A stretch of DNA of 64,000 nt, taken from NCBI GenBank assembly GCA_039105265.1, contig JAPFFF010000010.1, forward strand, positions 2,666,001 to 2,730,000, written 5' to 3'. Made by a program: the position numbers and the translations under genes. Source of the DNA: Tritrichomonas musculus. Its lineage: Eukaryota > Parabasalia > Tritrichomonadida > Tritrichomonadidae. The notes beneath the pieces are model-generated. The model was not told where the DNA came from. It did not search any database and saw nothing but the letters and a program-made list of their open reading frames with translations. Shown here piece by piece: positions 18,501 to 27,221 of this stretch (within the stretch, counting starts at the first letter, position 1; each line of letters begins with the position of its first letter).

Positions 18501-18812
18501 ATGGAAATGGCATTCGGAAGTTGGTTTAAAAACATCATTAACGGAGCAAAAAACGTAATCGGAAGAGCATTACCGGTACTGAAAAAAGGTGCTGAAATTG
18601 TGTCAAAAGTCGCTCCAGTACTTGGCGGGGCAATAGGAGGACCTGTAGGAAATGTAATCAATAAAATAGGCGATTATGCAGGAAAATTTGCTGGAGGAAA
18701 GTCTTTGGGAGTAAATGGAGCGGGGATAAGACAGACAAATAATAGTTGGTCTCAGCCTTTTGCAGGGCCAACAACTAATCCAGGAAGATTTGATATTCCT
18801 TTGTTGAAGTAA
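18501..18812 (+). CDS. Small amphipathic capsid-associated protein, element B
   Basis: This encodes 103 residues starting MEMAFGSWFKNIINGAKNVI; residue 3 (MAFGSW) is an alternative start that matches element C's MAFGSWIKKIGEKVKNFA. A basic amphipathic N-terminal helix is followed by a Gly/Ala/Val stretch (LGGAIGGPVGNVINKIGDY) and a polar Pro/Gly tail. Same position, divergent from the capsid gene, as in A and C. A pVI-like membrane-active or cementing virion peptide is inferred. Confidence 0.7.
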   Translation: MEMAFGSWFKNIINGAKNVIGRALPVLKKGAEIVSKVAPVLGGAIGGPVGNVINKIGDYAGKFAGGKSLGVNGAGIRQTNNSWSQPFAGPTTNPGRFDIPLLK

Positions 18813-18826
18813 GATGAATTTTATTT

Positions 18827-19267
18827 GTGTTTATTGAAAAGGAAATGAACGACATCAAAGTAATCGAGCCTATCTCAAAACATACAAAAGAGTTTGATAC
18901 AGTTGATGAATTCAATTTATACTATAACAAGAATAAAGAAGAGATGGATAAACTTACGACGCATAAACTCAATAAATTATATCTCATAAAAGGGTATCGA
19001 ATAACTAGAATCAAGAACGTGTTGAGTCTCAAAAAAATGAAGCAAAATTCACAATATGAAATTGACCTTGGCAACGAGCTAGATGAACTAAAAAAAGAGA
19101 TACAGCAAATTAGTGAAATAACGAAGTTGGTAGAACCTATGAAAGAGACAATAAATAACATCATACATTTCTTAAATCCTCAGACTGAAAGTCCATGCGG
19201 ACATTGCGGCTATGCCGAAATAGAAGTTTCTCCCCCCTCTGATACCTGTACAATTAGGCAGGAATGA
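18827..19267 (+). CDS. Coiled-coil protein of the 'VDEFNLYYxKN' family, element B
   Basis: This encodes 146 residues. The shared core FDTVDEFNLYYNKNKEEMDK, THKLNKLYLIKGYRITRIK is closely similar to the element C protein at 61226 and recognisable in A at 8887. A Glu/Lys coiled coil follows (residues 75-115) and a Cys/His tail with CGHCG, possibly metal-binding. The 3' end overlaps the convergent packaging ATPase by 58 bp. A start two codons downstream, at MNDIKVIEPI, is equally plausible because element C begins MELKIIEPI. Confidence 0.75.
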   Translation: MFIEKEMNDIKVIEPISKHTKEFDTVDEFNLYYNKNKEEMDKLTTHKLNKLYLIKGYRITRIKNVLSLKKMKQNSQYEIDLGNELDELKKEIQQISEITKLVEPMKETINNIIHFLNPQTESPCGHCGYAEIEVSPPSDTCTIRQE

Positions 19268-20061
19268 GAATCTGGATTGTAATTTTTTTCTTCAGACAAT
19301 TGCCTGTACAAATTGTAGAACTCCTCAAAGTCCAAATTACTTGCTGATTGGGAATAAATATAGTGTAGTTGTTGACGGTTGAAGCAAGGAAAAACGAACA
19401 AAGTTGTAATCTCATTTTTGATATGTGGTTTGATGCCTTTCCATCCTTGAATCAATAAAAAGTAGGAAATATTTGTGTGTCTGCATCTTCGGAGCTGTTG
19501 GGAGAAAAACGATTCTTCGGACGAAAATAGTTTGTTGTTTGAAATATCGTCAAAAAGTATCAGTGTATGGAGGAAATCTTTACTGAAATCAGTAATATGA
19601 AGCACCTTGAACATATCATTTTTTTGTCCATCATCTAATCTTTCCTCCAATCCTTCTCGCTTAACAAGATAGTAGAGGTTCTTTGCAGCAATTAATTCAG
19701 TGATAAAATCGACGGCCATCTTCTCAGAAACGGTAATATATGGCATTTTGATGAGGTGTTTGAGAGATTGGAAACTCCTATCGTTTTCGTCACCATTTTT
19801 CGTGATATAGATTAATAAGTGGAATCTTCCTCTGGAATCTCTGGATTTGTAAAATCCTTGTGAGTCTAGAAGACTTATTTTAATAATTTCTTGGAGAGCG
19901 ATGACGGTTTTTCCAGAATTTTGTTTTCCAACAATTACATTTACAGAATTGTATTTTATATGAATATCATCGTGGATTGGTTCGATTAATGCACCCGATA
20001 AATTGTTTGCGTTTTGTTTCAGAGTTTCTGAGACAAGAGAATTAATTACTTTTAAACTCAT
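19210..20061 (-). CDS. Genome-packaging ATPase (A32/FtsK-HerA type), element B
   Basis: This encodes 283 residues. The Walker A motif GKQNSGKT is at residues 45-52, preceded by the strand VNVIV. A Walker B strand TLILFDDIS lies near residue 170, followed by FFSQQLRRCRHTNISYFLLIQGWKGI, which carries the conserved arginines and the sensor-type Gln typical of Polinton and giant-virus packaging ATPases. These enzymes pump DNA into preformed capsids. The element C copy (60373-61236) is nearly colinear and highly similar, especially across residues 160-265. Assignment is firm by motif and neighbourhood. Confidence 0.9.
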   Translation of the reverse strand: MSLKVINSLVSETLKQNANNLSGALIEPIHDDIHIKYNSVNVIVGKQNSGKTVIALQEIIKISLLDSQGFYKSRDSRGRFHLLIYITKNGDENDRSFQSLKHLIKMPYITVSEKMAVDFITELIAAKNLYYLVKREGLEERLDDGQKNDMFKVLHITDFSKDFLHTLILFDDISNNKLFSSEESFFSQQLRRCRHTNISYFLLIQGWKGIKPHIKNEITTLFVFPCFNRQQLHYIYSQSASNLDFEEFYNLYRQLSEEKNYNPDSHSCLIVQVSEGGETSISA

Positions 20062-20111
20062 TTATTCCCCAAAAGACTGCAAAAAAATAAGTGAAGATTT
20101 ATTGGATTTTT

Positions 20112-21200
20112 TTATGCATGGAGTTGTGCAGCTGCTTCGTCATCATTAAACCAAACATCATGATCATCCCAATTGCCTTGGCCTTCTTGAGTCCATTGAT
20201 TGTCAGGATGGTCTTGTTCTAAATAATCGAAATCGTCAATTTCTTGTGGTTGTTGGTCGTGTCCTTCGAATATTTCTGGTTTCTGTAATGTTGCTGCTGC
20301 GTGGAGAATAGCAAATTTGGCATGATTAGCAATGTGGTTTGAAAAGGCTTTTCTCTGTTGTTCATTATGACCTTCTTTTGTGTAGAGAGTGTGGGCTATT
20401 AAATCACTGACAAGATCATCAATTAGTTGTTTGTTCTTTTTCTTCAATTTATCGAAATCTTTACTATTTGGATCGACATTGCCTAATCCGAGCCTTACTA
20501 CAAAATCATGTATAATATAATAATTCCACATCATAGCGCATGCCTTACTGTAAATCTGCATCTTGTATTTGCTAAGTGGTTTTTCTGTTATGTTTCCGAT
20601 AGAGTTGTTGGCGATTAATTTAGCGATTGCGTGATCGAACGCCTTTCTGAAAATAAAGTATTCGAATCTCCTGTATGAAGTCATTCTCTTGTTAGATGGT
20701 TTCTTATAGCCTTCATGTTTGTAATTTTGCCATGATTCTGGTACTGTCCATCCGAGCATATTACCTTTCATATATGGGTTTGTATTTTCGACGTCAAAAT
20801 GACCGCCAAATAAGTTATTAGTATATTCTCTTGCGCTCTTAAATCCTGATTCTTTTCGGGCCTCTCTTGTGGGATATTGATTGTAGAAACCATATCGCAT
20901 TGGCCAGTCGGATTTTGTTGTTGTATATCCATTTACATAGACGTACTTATTGTTGGCGTTTCTGATGGCGACATCAGGGATATTATCTCCGTTTATATCT
21001 GCGTGGACAAGAGTCCATGGGCTATTTGGTGATTTCTCATTGTGTTTCTCAACCATTCTCTGCGCTCCTTGTGGAGAAATTGCTTGTGCGACACGTTTTA
21101 TATCCTTTTTGAGTCTTAATACTATGTGTTCCAAAGCCTCCATTCCCGTTTTATCACGTGCTCCTGCAGAACCGTGTCTAGATGGTAAATCTTTATACAT
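20112..21200 (-). CDS. Conserved Polinton protein with DxNGDxxxD loop, element B
   Basis: This encodes 362 residues. It contains LVHADINGDNIPDVAIRNAN then YVYVNGYTTT around residues 60-95, matching the C-terminal half of the element A protein at 1573-3867, and continues with Trp/Tyr/Lys-rich helices (AMMWNYYIIHDFVVRLGLGN) and an acidic Asp/Glu/Gln tail. The long acidic N-terminus of A is lacking, so the globular part is the conserved unit. It lies 50 bp upstream of the ATPase on the same strand, suggesting a link to packaging or assembly, which is inference. Confidence 0.7.
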   Translation of the reverse strand: MYKDLPSRHGSAGARDKTGMEALEHIVLRLKKDIKRVAQAISPQGAQRMVEKHNEKSPNSPWTLVHADINGDNIPDVAIRNANNKYVYVNGYTTTKSDWPMRYGFYNQYPTREARKESGFKSAREYTNNLFGGHFDVENTNPYMKGNMLGWTVPESWQNYKHEGYKKPSNKRMTSYRRFEYFIFRKAFDHAIAKLIANNSIGNITEKPLSKYKMQIYSKACAMMWNYYIIHDFVVRLGLGNVDPNSKDFDKLKKKNKQLIDDLVSDLIAHTLYTKEGHNEQQRKAFSNHIANHAKFAILHAAATLQKPEIFEGHDQQPQEIDDFDYLEQDHPDNQWTQEGQGNWDDHDVWFNDDEAAAQLHA

Positions 21201-21263
21201 AGCAGCAATTTGATATAAAGCTACTTCAGATCGTGGATCTAATCCTTGACGAGAAGTAGGTTG

Positions 21264-22100
21264 TTAGGCGGATATATTGTACTTTATAATTAAATCATTA
21301 ATTAATCGTTCCATATTTTCATTGTTTATATTAGGTTGTTGTGTCATTTGATTTTGAAATAAAATTGTATTATCGTTGTTGTTATTTTGAGTAGTTGAAG
21401 GAGGTCTTCTCAATTTGTTTAAGGGATTTAATTCCGGAAAAGTCTCTCCTGCTCCAAGTCTAAAGAAAAATCCAGAATACTCTTGAGGTTCCCTATGTGA
21501 AGTTTCTGGAGGACTTGATGGAGGGACAGAAGGAATTTCCCTATGTGAATATACTCTATCGACAAAATGTTGAAGACTTTCCGAATTGATACGTCGAATA
21601 TATCTATGATCGGTGTTGTCATTTGCGGTAAAGTTATGAGAATTAAGTATAGATATGGCCGTACGAATAATATGTCTTGGAAAAGCATCGTCCCCATGTT
21701 GTCTTAGGATTCGTTTGTCGACTCTTTCGGATAATTCATTATAAAATGAGGGAGTAATTCGAATCCATTTACTGAACATATCATCACCCATATCCACTAA
21801 ATCTTCACTATAAGTCAATGGTCTTTCAATAGGATGCTCTTCTTGAACCCTTTGAATGAATCTCTCTATTGAATTTTCATTTACAATATTTCCTTCATAA
21901 AGGCCGAAATTGAATTCATTTAGAACTTTCAACAAATTTTGGGCATATGTTCTATCCGCCAATAATCCTCCCTGAGCATTCGTAGTACTGATATTGAATC
22001 CCAGTTCATTGTTGAGTCTATTACAATATCCTAATAATTTTTGCGTGTTATTGCCTTGTAATACTTGTCCTGCTTTGAGTATTGCATTTGTTTTACTCAT
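21264..22100 (-). CDS. Uncharacterised element B protein
   Basis: This encodes 278 residues. The first 180 are helical and globular (NTQKLLGYCNRLNNELGFNI; FSKWIRITPSFYNELSERVD), the next 70 are Pro/Ser/Asn-rich, and a short amphipathic helix ends the chain (ERLINDLIIKYNI). No family recognised. Same strand as its neighbours, 27 bp from the upstream gene. Confidence 0.6.
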   Translation of the reverse strand: MSKTNAILKAGQVLQGNNTQKLLGYCNRLNNELGFNISTTNAQGGLLADRTYAQNLLKVLNEFNFGLYEGNIVNENSIERFIQRVQEEHPIERPLTYSEDLVDMGDDMFSKWIRITPSFYNELSERVDKRILRQHGDDAFPRHIIRTAISILNSHNFTANDNTDHRYIRRINSESLQHFVDRVYSHREIPSVPPSSPPETSHREPQEYSGFFFRLGAGETFPELNPLNKLRRPPSTTQNNNNDNTILFQNQMTQQPNINNENMERLINDLIIKYNISA

Positions 22101-22127
22101 TTGATTTACAAAAAAATAAGGGTCTGT

Positions 22128-22649
22128 TTATATGCCACATTCCTTGATAAATCTACCATAATCCTTGCTCAGACCGGCACAATTAGGACGATTTGACTTA
22201 ATTCTAGTATCTATTTCGTCAATCAAAAAGCCTGCGTCATATTGAAACATCTGATGATATTCAATCTCTTTACCATCCTTAGTTGTAAATTTCTTTGCTT
22301 CCCTTACAATAACTACTTCCTGTATCTTGTTTTTTCCGTTCTTTGCTGTGTCGATTGAGTAGTGACTTCCCTTCTTGTTAAAGCATAAATATACCTTTTC
22401 ACAGTCAAATAACTCACATAATTCTTTGTATAGAAACTGTTGATTCTTATAAATTGAAACGACTAAGGGTCTGCAAACTATTCTATTGGCGTTAAATTTG
22501 TCCGGAAAGAGATACTCTTTGTCGATGATAATATAGAATTCATGAGCCGAATCGATGGCGGGGTCCTTCTCTTTGTGGGTCTCAATATATTCTTCCAATT
22601 TATCACATAATTTATTGACAGATAAATAAAGTGGCTTTGTCATTTGCAT
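22128..22649 (-). CDS. Uncharacterised element B protein at the right end
   Basis: This encodes 173 residues (alternative start at the third codon, MTKPLYL). Alternating alpha and beta segments with FYIIIDKEYLFPDKFNAN, VSIYKNQQFLYKELCELFD and EKVYLCFNKKGSHYS suggest a compact alpha/beta enzyme-like fold, but no catalytic motif is recognised. It is the last gene before the terminal region of element B. Confidence 0.6.
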   Translation of the reverse strand: MQMTKPLYLSVNKLCDKLEEYIETHKEKDPAIDSAHEFYIIIDKEYLFPDKFNANRIVCRPLVVSIYKNQQFLYKELCELFDCEKVYLCFNKKGSHYSIDTAKNGKNKIQEVVIVREAKKFTTKDGKEIEYHQMFQYDAGFLIDEIDTRIKSNRPNCAGLSKDYGRFIKECGI

Positions 22650-22689
22650 TGGGGATAAAAAATATTTTTTTCAAAAAAGTTGAAACAAC

Positions 22690-22940
22690 TCGTTAGTCCT
22701 AAAATCAGGACTTTATTAGCGAGTATGACAAACATCTTTTTGAACCCAAATTGTTGAGTGAAAATAGGGGGGTCAAGTATGGGGATACTTAAGAAATTGT
22801 TGGACAACTTTTTGAGTCAAAAAAGGGCTAAAATGAGGTGTTTGAGACCAAAAAAGTGCCCAAAATAAGGTGTTTTCAAAGGGTTTGTCAGGAGTTTGGG
22901 ACGAAGTCCTAAAATCATGACAAACATATACTACTAATTT
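22690..22940. repeat. Terminal region of element B with internal direct repeats
   Basis: This 250-bp non-coding zone is GC-richer than the host DNA that follows. AGTCCTAAAATCA occurs near 22694 and 22905, and ATGACAAACAT near 22725 and 22918, so the two ends of the zone repeat each other in direct orientation about 200 bp apart. Several G-rich/T-rich tracts lie between. It is the likely right terminal repeat of element B; the opposite copy was not found near 10000. Confidence 0.5.
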
Positions 22941-23211
22941 TCCCAATATTAAAAACAATATATATTAAAATATAATAATATGTTTTCTATTAATAAAAAA
23001 GCAAAAATTGTTTACTTAAATTATTTTGATTTCCAAGATATACATATTTTTTTAAAAAAACCGAAAAATAAAATAGATATATCTTGATTTAAAATAATTA
23101 TATTAATTATATTATCATATATATCATTTTAAAAATGTATATTTAATTTAATTTAAAAATATTTTTTAGGAATACCAATTGAAATATATTGAAATAAAAA
23201 ACAGAGAAATC
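22941..23211. other. AT-rich host spacer
   Basis: Composition drops sharply to near 15-20 percent GC. No ORF, RNA gene or clear repeat was seen; it marks the change from element B to host DNA. Confidence 0.6.
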
Positions 23212-24689
23212 CAAAAAAAAGGTATGGAAACTCTTTTATAATTCAATTTTATTTTATGCAAAAAAAGCTCGAATATTGATCTTTTTTTATTAAAAATTAG
23301 TCCATAGTCATGTATATAATATTTGTAGCATAAATATAAAATCAAAAAAAAATAATTTTAATTTTATTACCGAAAAACAAGAAAAAAATAAAATCCAAAA
23401 ATTTGCAATTTTTGATTAACGGAAAAAACCTCATCAAAGTTTAATACATGTCTAATATTGTTTTATCATATTATTAACATATTTAAAAATAGCATGAAAG
23501 TGCTTAATTCAAATCTCATAAAAGGCAAAATGAGAAAAAAATGCTTTTTTAAGAAAAAATCAATTTAAAGATGAACGAGTCGACAAAAGTTTTTAGTTTT
23601 TTTATATGTTCTTCATTTTTTTATTTATTAGAAAATAAAATAAAAAAAGGCCATGTTTTTCGAGTGGATTTGGAGATCTTATATGATGTTATCAATTTTT
23701 TGTATACTTCATATCATTGATGATATGAATTTTATTATTGACCAATAAAGATGAAATTTTTTTGACCAAAAAGGTTAATTTATTTTATTTATTATATTTC
23801 TTCCAAAGACACAAATAAACTCAACAAAATAACTAAATAAGAGTAGTTTACAAAACAATTCTTAGGTATATCCCAGCCCAACGTGGAAAAGTAAACCATG
23901 CAAAGATAATTATTTTAGAATGTCTTTTTCTAAAGCTCAAACAAATTCAAAAAACTCACTAAATAAGATCGCTTTACAAAATAATTCTTTTATTAATTCC
24001 AGTATGTTTTATTTTCCTTATAAACAAATGAATTATCGATAGTTTTTTCATCTGCCAACTATGTGCTGGAATTTGTACGATAGTTATTTTGTAAATCGCT
24101 TTTATTTAGTAAATTTGGCGAATTTGCTTGAGTTTTAGGAAAAAATATTAAAAATGAATAATCTTTGCTTGGTTTGCTTATCCATGATGCTTTATAATCA
24201 GCAATAAAAATAGAAAAAGTGATTTGAACGAATTGGGAATAGAATTTTTAATATCAATATGAAGAAAATTATAAAACAATTTCCTGCATAAACTCATAAT
24301 TTTCAAAATTTTGAAATTCGCCTTTTAGGTAAAAAAAAAAAAATTAGCCTTTTAGGTTAAAATAACTCATATCACTTGTGATATGAATATAAAAAATGAT
24401 AAATTTCGAGTTCTTCCTCATGAAATATAAATCACTTATATAATTCTATTTAAAAATAATATAATTAAAAAAAGAATAAAAAAAAAAAAAAAAAAAAAAT
24501 TGTTTTTTGAATTAGGATAACCAGATTAGGATTCAATTTTTTACAAAAAAAATAATTTATTTTTATCTCAAATTCCTCTCGAAAAATATGTCTTTTTTAT
24601 ATTATATTTATCATTAATACTGCCATTTAAAAATTATATTTTGAAAGAAAAATGATCTGTCGAGTGGATAGAAGTTTCCATACCTTTTC
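23212..24689. mobile_element. Non-autonomous TIR element, about 1.5 kb
   Basis: The left end AAAAAGGTATGGAAACT is repeated inverted at the right end (AGTTTCCATACCTTTT, near 24668-24685), and similarity continues inward more weakly through a CTCGA-x-GATC segment. The interior is AT-rich and has no ORF of note, so it would need a transposase from elsewhere. Two near-palindromes (TTCATATCATTGATGATATGAA at 23707 and a related one at 24366) and a nested foldback (23884-24188) lie inside. Confidence 0.55.
23884..24188. repeat. Nested foldback with arms of about 110 bp
   Basis: The left arm (23884-24001) and right arm (24060-24188) are reverse complements with about 75-80 percent identity; matching blocks include ACTAAATAAGATCGCTTTAC against ACTAAATAAAAGCGATTTAC and the ATTCCAG inner ends. 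A partial third copy of the left-arm sequence lies in direct orientation at 23810-23863. This is typical of a MITE or foldback element. Confidence 0.65.
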
Positions 24690-25364
24690 CAAAAAGTTTA
24701 ATATAGTCAAAACTTGATCATTTTTTCACCCAAGCTAAATATATTATGTAATATTATCTTATATTTATTATTATATATATTTACAAATTTTCAATTAAAA
24801 ATAATGATATAAATAAAAAGATATTCATGATTTATTTTACGAAATTTTCCTATTTATCTAAGATCAGAAAATTTATATATTATTTATGATTAGTATATTA
24901 TTCAATAATCTTTTTTAATTGATAAGATTTTATTTTGTCATTCAAAGTTTATTCACTAATGACTGTTTTTAAAAGCTTCTATAAAATACGAGTAATCCAT
25001 TGATATAACATATTTGTATTGTTTTTTATAGATTTTTTGTTTTTTATGTTATAAAATAACAAATATTTTCTTTTTTGTTTTCTAAATAAATTGTATTAAG
25101 TAAAGATAAAATCGTTTTTTTCATATTTTTCCAAAAAGTAGTGTTTTTTATATATTTTTGAATACATCTACAAATCTCAGCTGTCAAAAATAAATTAAGA
25201 TTGATAAATCAAATTTATTATGTTTATAAAATATCTATTCATGGAACATATTTAATTTTGACTGCTGAATTTTTAGATATTAACAAAAAAAAATCCCAAT
25301 TGCAAATTCTCAGAAAAAATGAGTAGTTTACATTTTTTTGAATAAAATTTAACATACTTTTTAA
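24690..25364. other. AT-rich host spacer
   Basis: No gene seen. TCAGCTGTCAAA at 25177-25188 is repeated inverted at 26305-26316, bracketing the gene relic between them; this may be coincidence. Confidence 0.4.
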
Positions 25365-26130
25365 TATGAGTGAACTAAGTAGAAGCGCGCTTAAACTCAA
25401 ATGAATTGAGCATGAAATAGATGAAAAACAATCAGAATTGAATTTAATGAACACACCTAACCATCAGAATGCTTTTTGAATCAAAACCAAAATTCTTTTA
25501 ATGAAATCATTGACCAAAACACAAATTTAACTGAAAAATATCTGATTCTTGGAGATATTATCAAAAATGTTGCAAATTTCACAAAAAAGAAACAAAAGAA
25601 ATCAAGCATGAAATTGAATTAGAAATATTTTTCAATTTTTTCCATCAATTTTACAAAAGAACACCAGAATTTTGTGATCTGCAAAATGTTAGTGATATAA
25701 TTGACAATTACGATAGTAATTATCCAGAAGTCCCCGTTTCTGATATTAAAGATTATTATTATATTTGGCTTTCAAACAATTTTTCAAAATATGAGTTCTT
25801 GTTAAGTTCAAAAGTACCAGAAATATTAAGTTCACCAAATCTTTAATTCAGTAAAAATGATATATCTATATTTATAGCGATTTTTATTCTGATTAAAATT
25901 GAATGAACGTATTGAAAATTTGAATGACCCAAACTTTGTAAATCAATTTTATCTATTTCTAAATAACTATCTACAGAATAAATTATTTTTAATTTTAGTA
26001 CTAACTATACTAATTTAAATTATAATGATAAATTTAGCTTGGGTGATTCATGCACCTTTATTCCAAAAACATATCAAAATATCATAAGATGGTTTTATGA
26101 TAAAAGGCTGATATTTATTATATAGATGTT
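25365..26130 (+). pseudogene. Relic of a host protein-coding gene, family unknown
   Basis: A 766-bp stretch with protein-like composition lies in otherwise non-coding DNA. The best segment is an 80-plus-codon open stretch ending with the stop near 25845, reading EIKHEIELEIFFNFFHQFYK and later SDIKDYYYIWLSNNFSKYEF. Shorter coding-like pieces before (SELSRSALKLK; EHEIDEKQSELNLMNTPNHQ) and after (FSLGDSCTFIPKTYQNIIRW) are in different frames with several stops, so the gene has decayed by frameshifts and nonsense changes. A helical protein of unknown family is all that can be said. Confidence 0.5.
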
Positions 26131-26519
26131 TTGCTTATATTTATATAAAATGGAATCAAATAAATCCATTTTGCTTTGTTTTTTGTCATTTTAGCGGAGA
26201 TAAAAAAGTTCGATTTTCTCAAAAACTGTCAGTCGAATATCAATAACTTACCTATAATTCTAGTTCACTATTGATGATAAGCATATCCTATAAGTTTTAT
26301 TAAATTTGACAGCTGATAAATTTTTTTTTCCACCTTTTTTTATTCATTTTTTATTCTGAGTTGACTTATGTATATAGTTATTTTAGAAATGAAATTTCCG
26401 TATATTAAAGATGATAGTCTATTTTATAATTATAATTTAATAATAAATATCACAATTAATTGATTTATTCAGCAGAAAAAAATTATATTTGCTTGACATG
26501 ATTATATATAATAATTATT
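26131..26519. other. AT-rich host spacer
   Basis: No ORF or RNA gene recognised; homopolymer T and A runs only. Confidence 0.4.
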
Positions 26520-27035
26520 TGCTAGGCTTTAAATGGTCGGAGTGGTCATGCCACTTTTTTTGCTATATATACTTTTTGAGTAAAATTAGGCTGACATCTC
26601 GTTATGACTGGTCATTTTGGATTTTTTGAAAAAACGGTCTATTATCAAAAAGTTGAACATTTAAATGATGGATATTGCAATTTTTTTTATACTGGTCATT
26701 CTCGATTTGCATATAAAAAAGAAGACATTTGAAAAAACGATCTCCTATCAAAAAGTCAAGCATTTAAATCTTTTTTGTTTGAGTAATTTTATTGAAAAAG
26801 TTTTTTTTTTTTTTTTTTTTTATTTGCTGCAATGTGATATAAAAAAATCGATTCAATTATTGATTGTATTCGAGAATTATTGACCTTCTAACCGTCAAGA
26901 AAATTAAAAAAATTTTTGTTCAAGTTTCATTTCAAAAAAATTATTATTGGACATTTTCGATTACTGGTCATTAAAATTAAATAAAAAGAGGTTTAACTGG
27001 TCATTTTGAGATCAAAATGACCAGTATTTAAAGCA
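26520..27035. repeat. Region with recurrent TGGTCATT motifs
   Basis: ACTGGTCATT occurs at about 26607, 26690, 26963 and 26996, and the last is mirrored 14 bases on to form a near-palindrome ending AAAATGACCAGT. GTGGTCATGCCACT near 26540 is a further variant, and a pair of GAAAAAACGRTCTMYTATCA segments (26628, 26731) repeats in direct order. This is probably a decayed short tandem or dispersed repeat. A small ORF across 26665-26883 is not convincing. Confidence 0.5.
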
Positions 27036-27221
27036 TAGATTATTTGTTATTATTTTTCAGAGAACTTTGATTTTTTAATAAACATAATTATTCATGGAAT
27101 TATTACCATTTCAACTTCAAAATGAAAGTAATATATTTAATATGCTTTATTAAATAAATATATATTAAAAAAGTTTTATTTTGTAATAAAAAATCCCATT
27201 CAAAAAATCAATAATTATAAT

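Larger units (their letters stand above)
10011..22940. mobile_element. Element B: Maverick/Polinton, nearly complete set without a visible polymerase
   Basis: This is a second Polinton-type element of about 13 kb. Its parts, in order, are an integrase-related gene, two small genes, fibre-like ORFs, a WFTD-family gene, major capsid protein, amphipathic protein, coiled-coil protein, packaging ATPase, DxNGD-loop protein and two unknown genes. It ends in a GC-richer, repeat-bearing terminal zone at about 22690-22940, beyond which the DNA becomes host-like. Codon use differs from element A (more C-ending codons), and shared proteins are strongly diverged, so it is a different lineage. No family B DNA polymerase was found. 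Most frames are open; it looks lightly broken, about one to three breaks. Both borders are approximate. Confidence 0.75.

Noticed and set aside
25177-26316. Transposon defined by inverted TCAGCTGTCAAA
   Set aside because: Only 12 bases match and the core CAGCTG is itself a palindrome, so chance cannot be excluded; kept only as a note.
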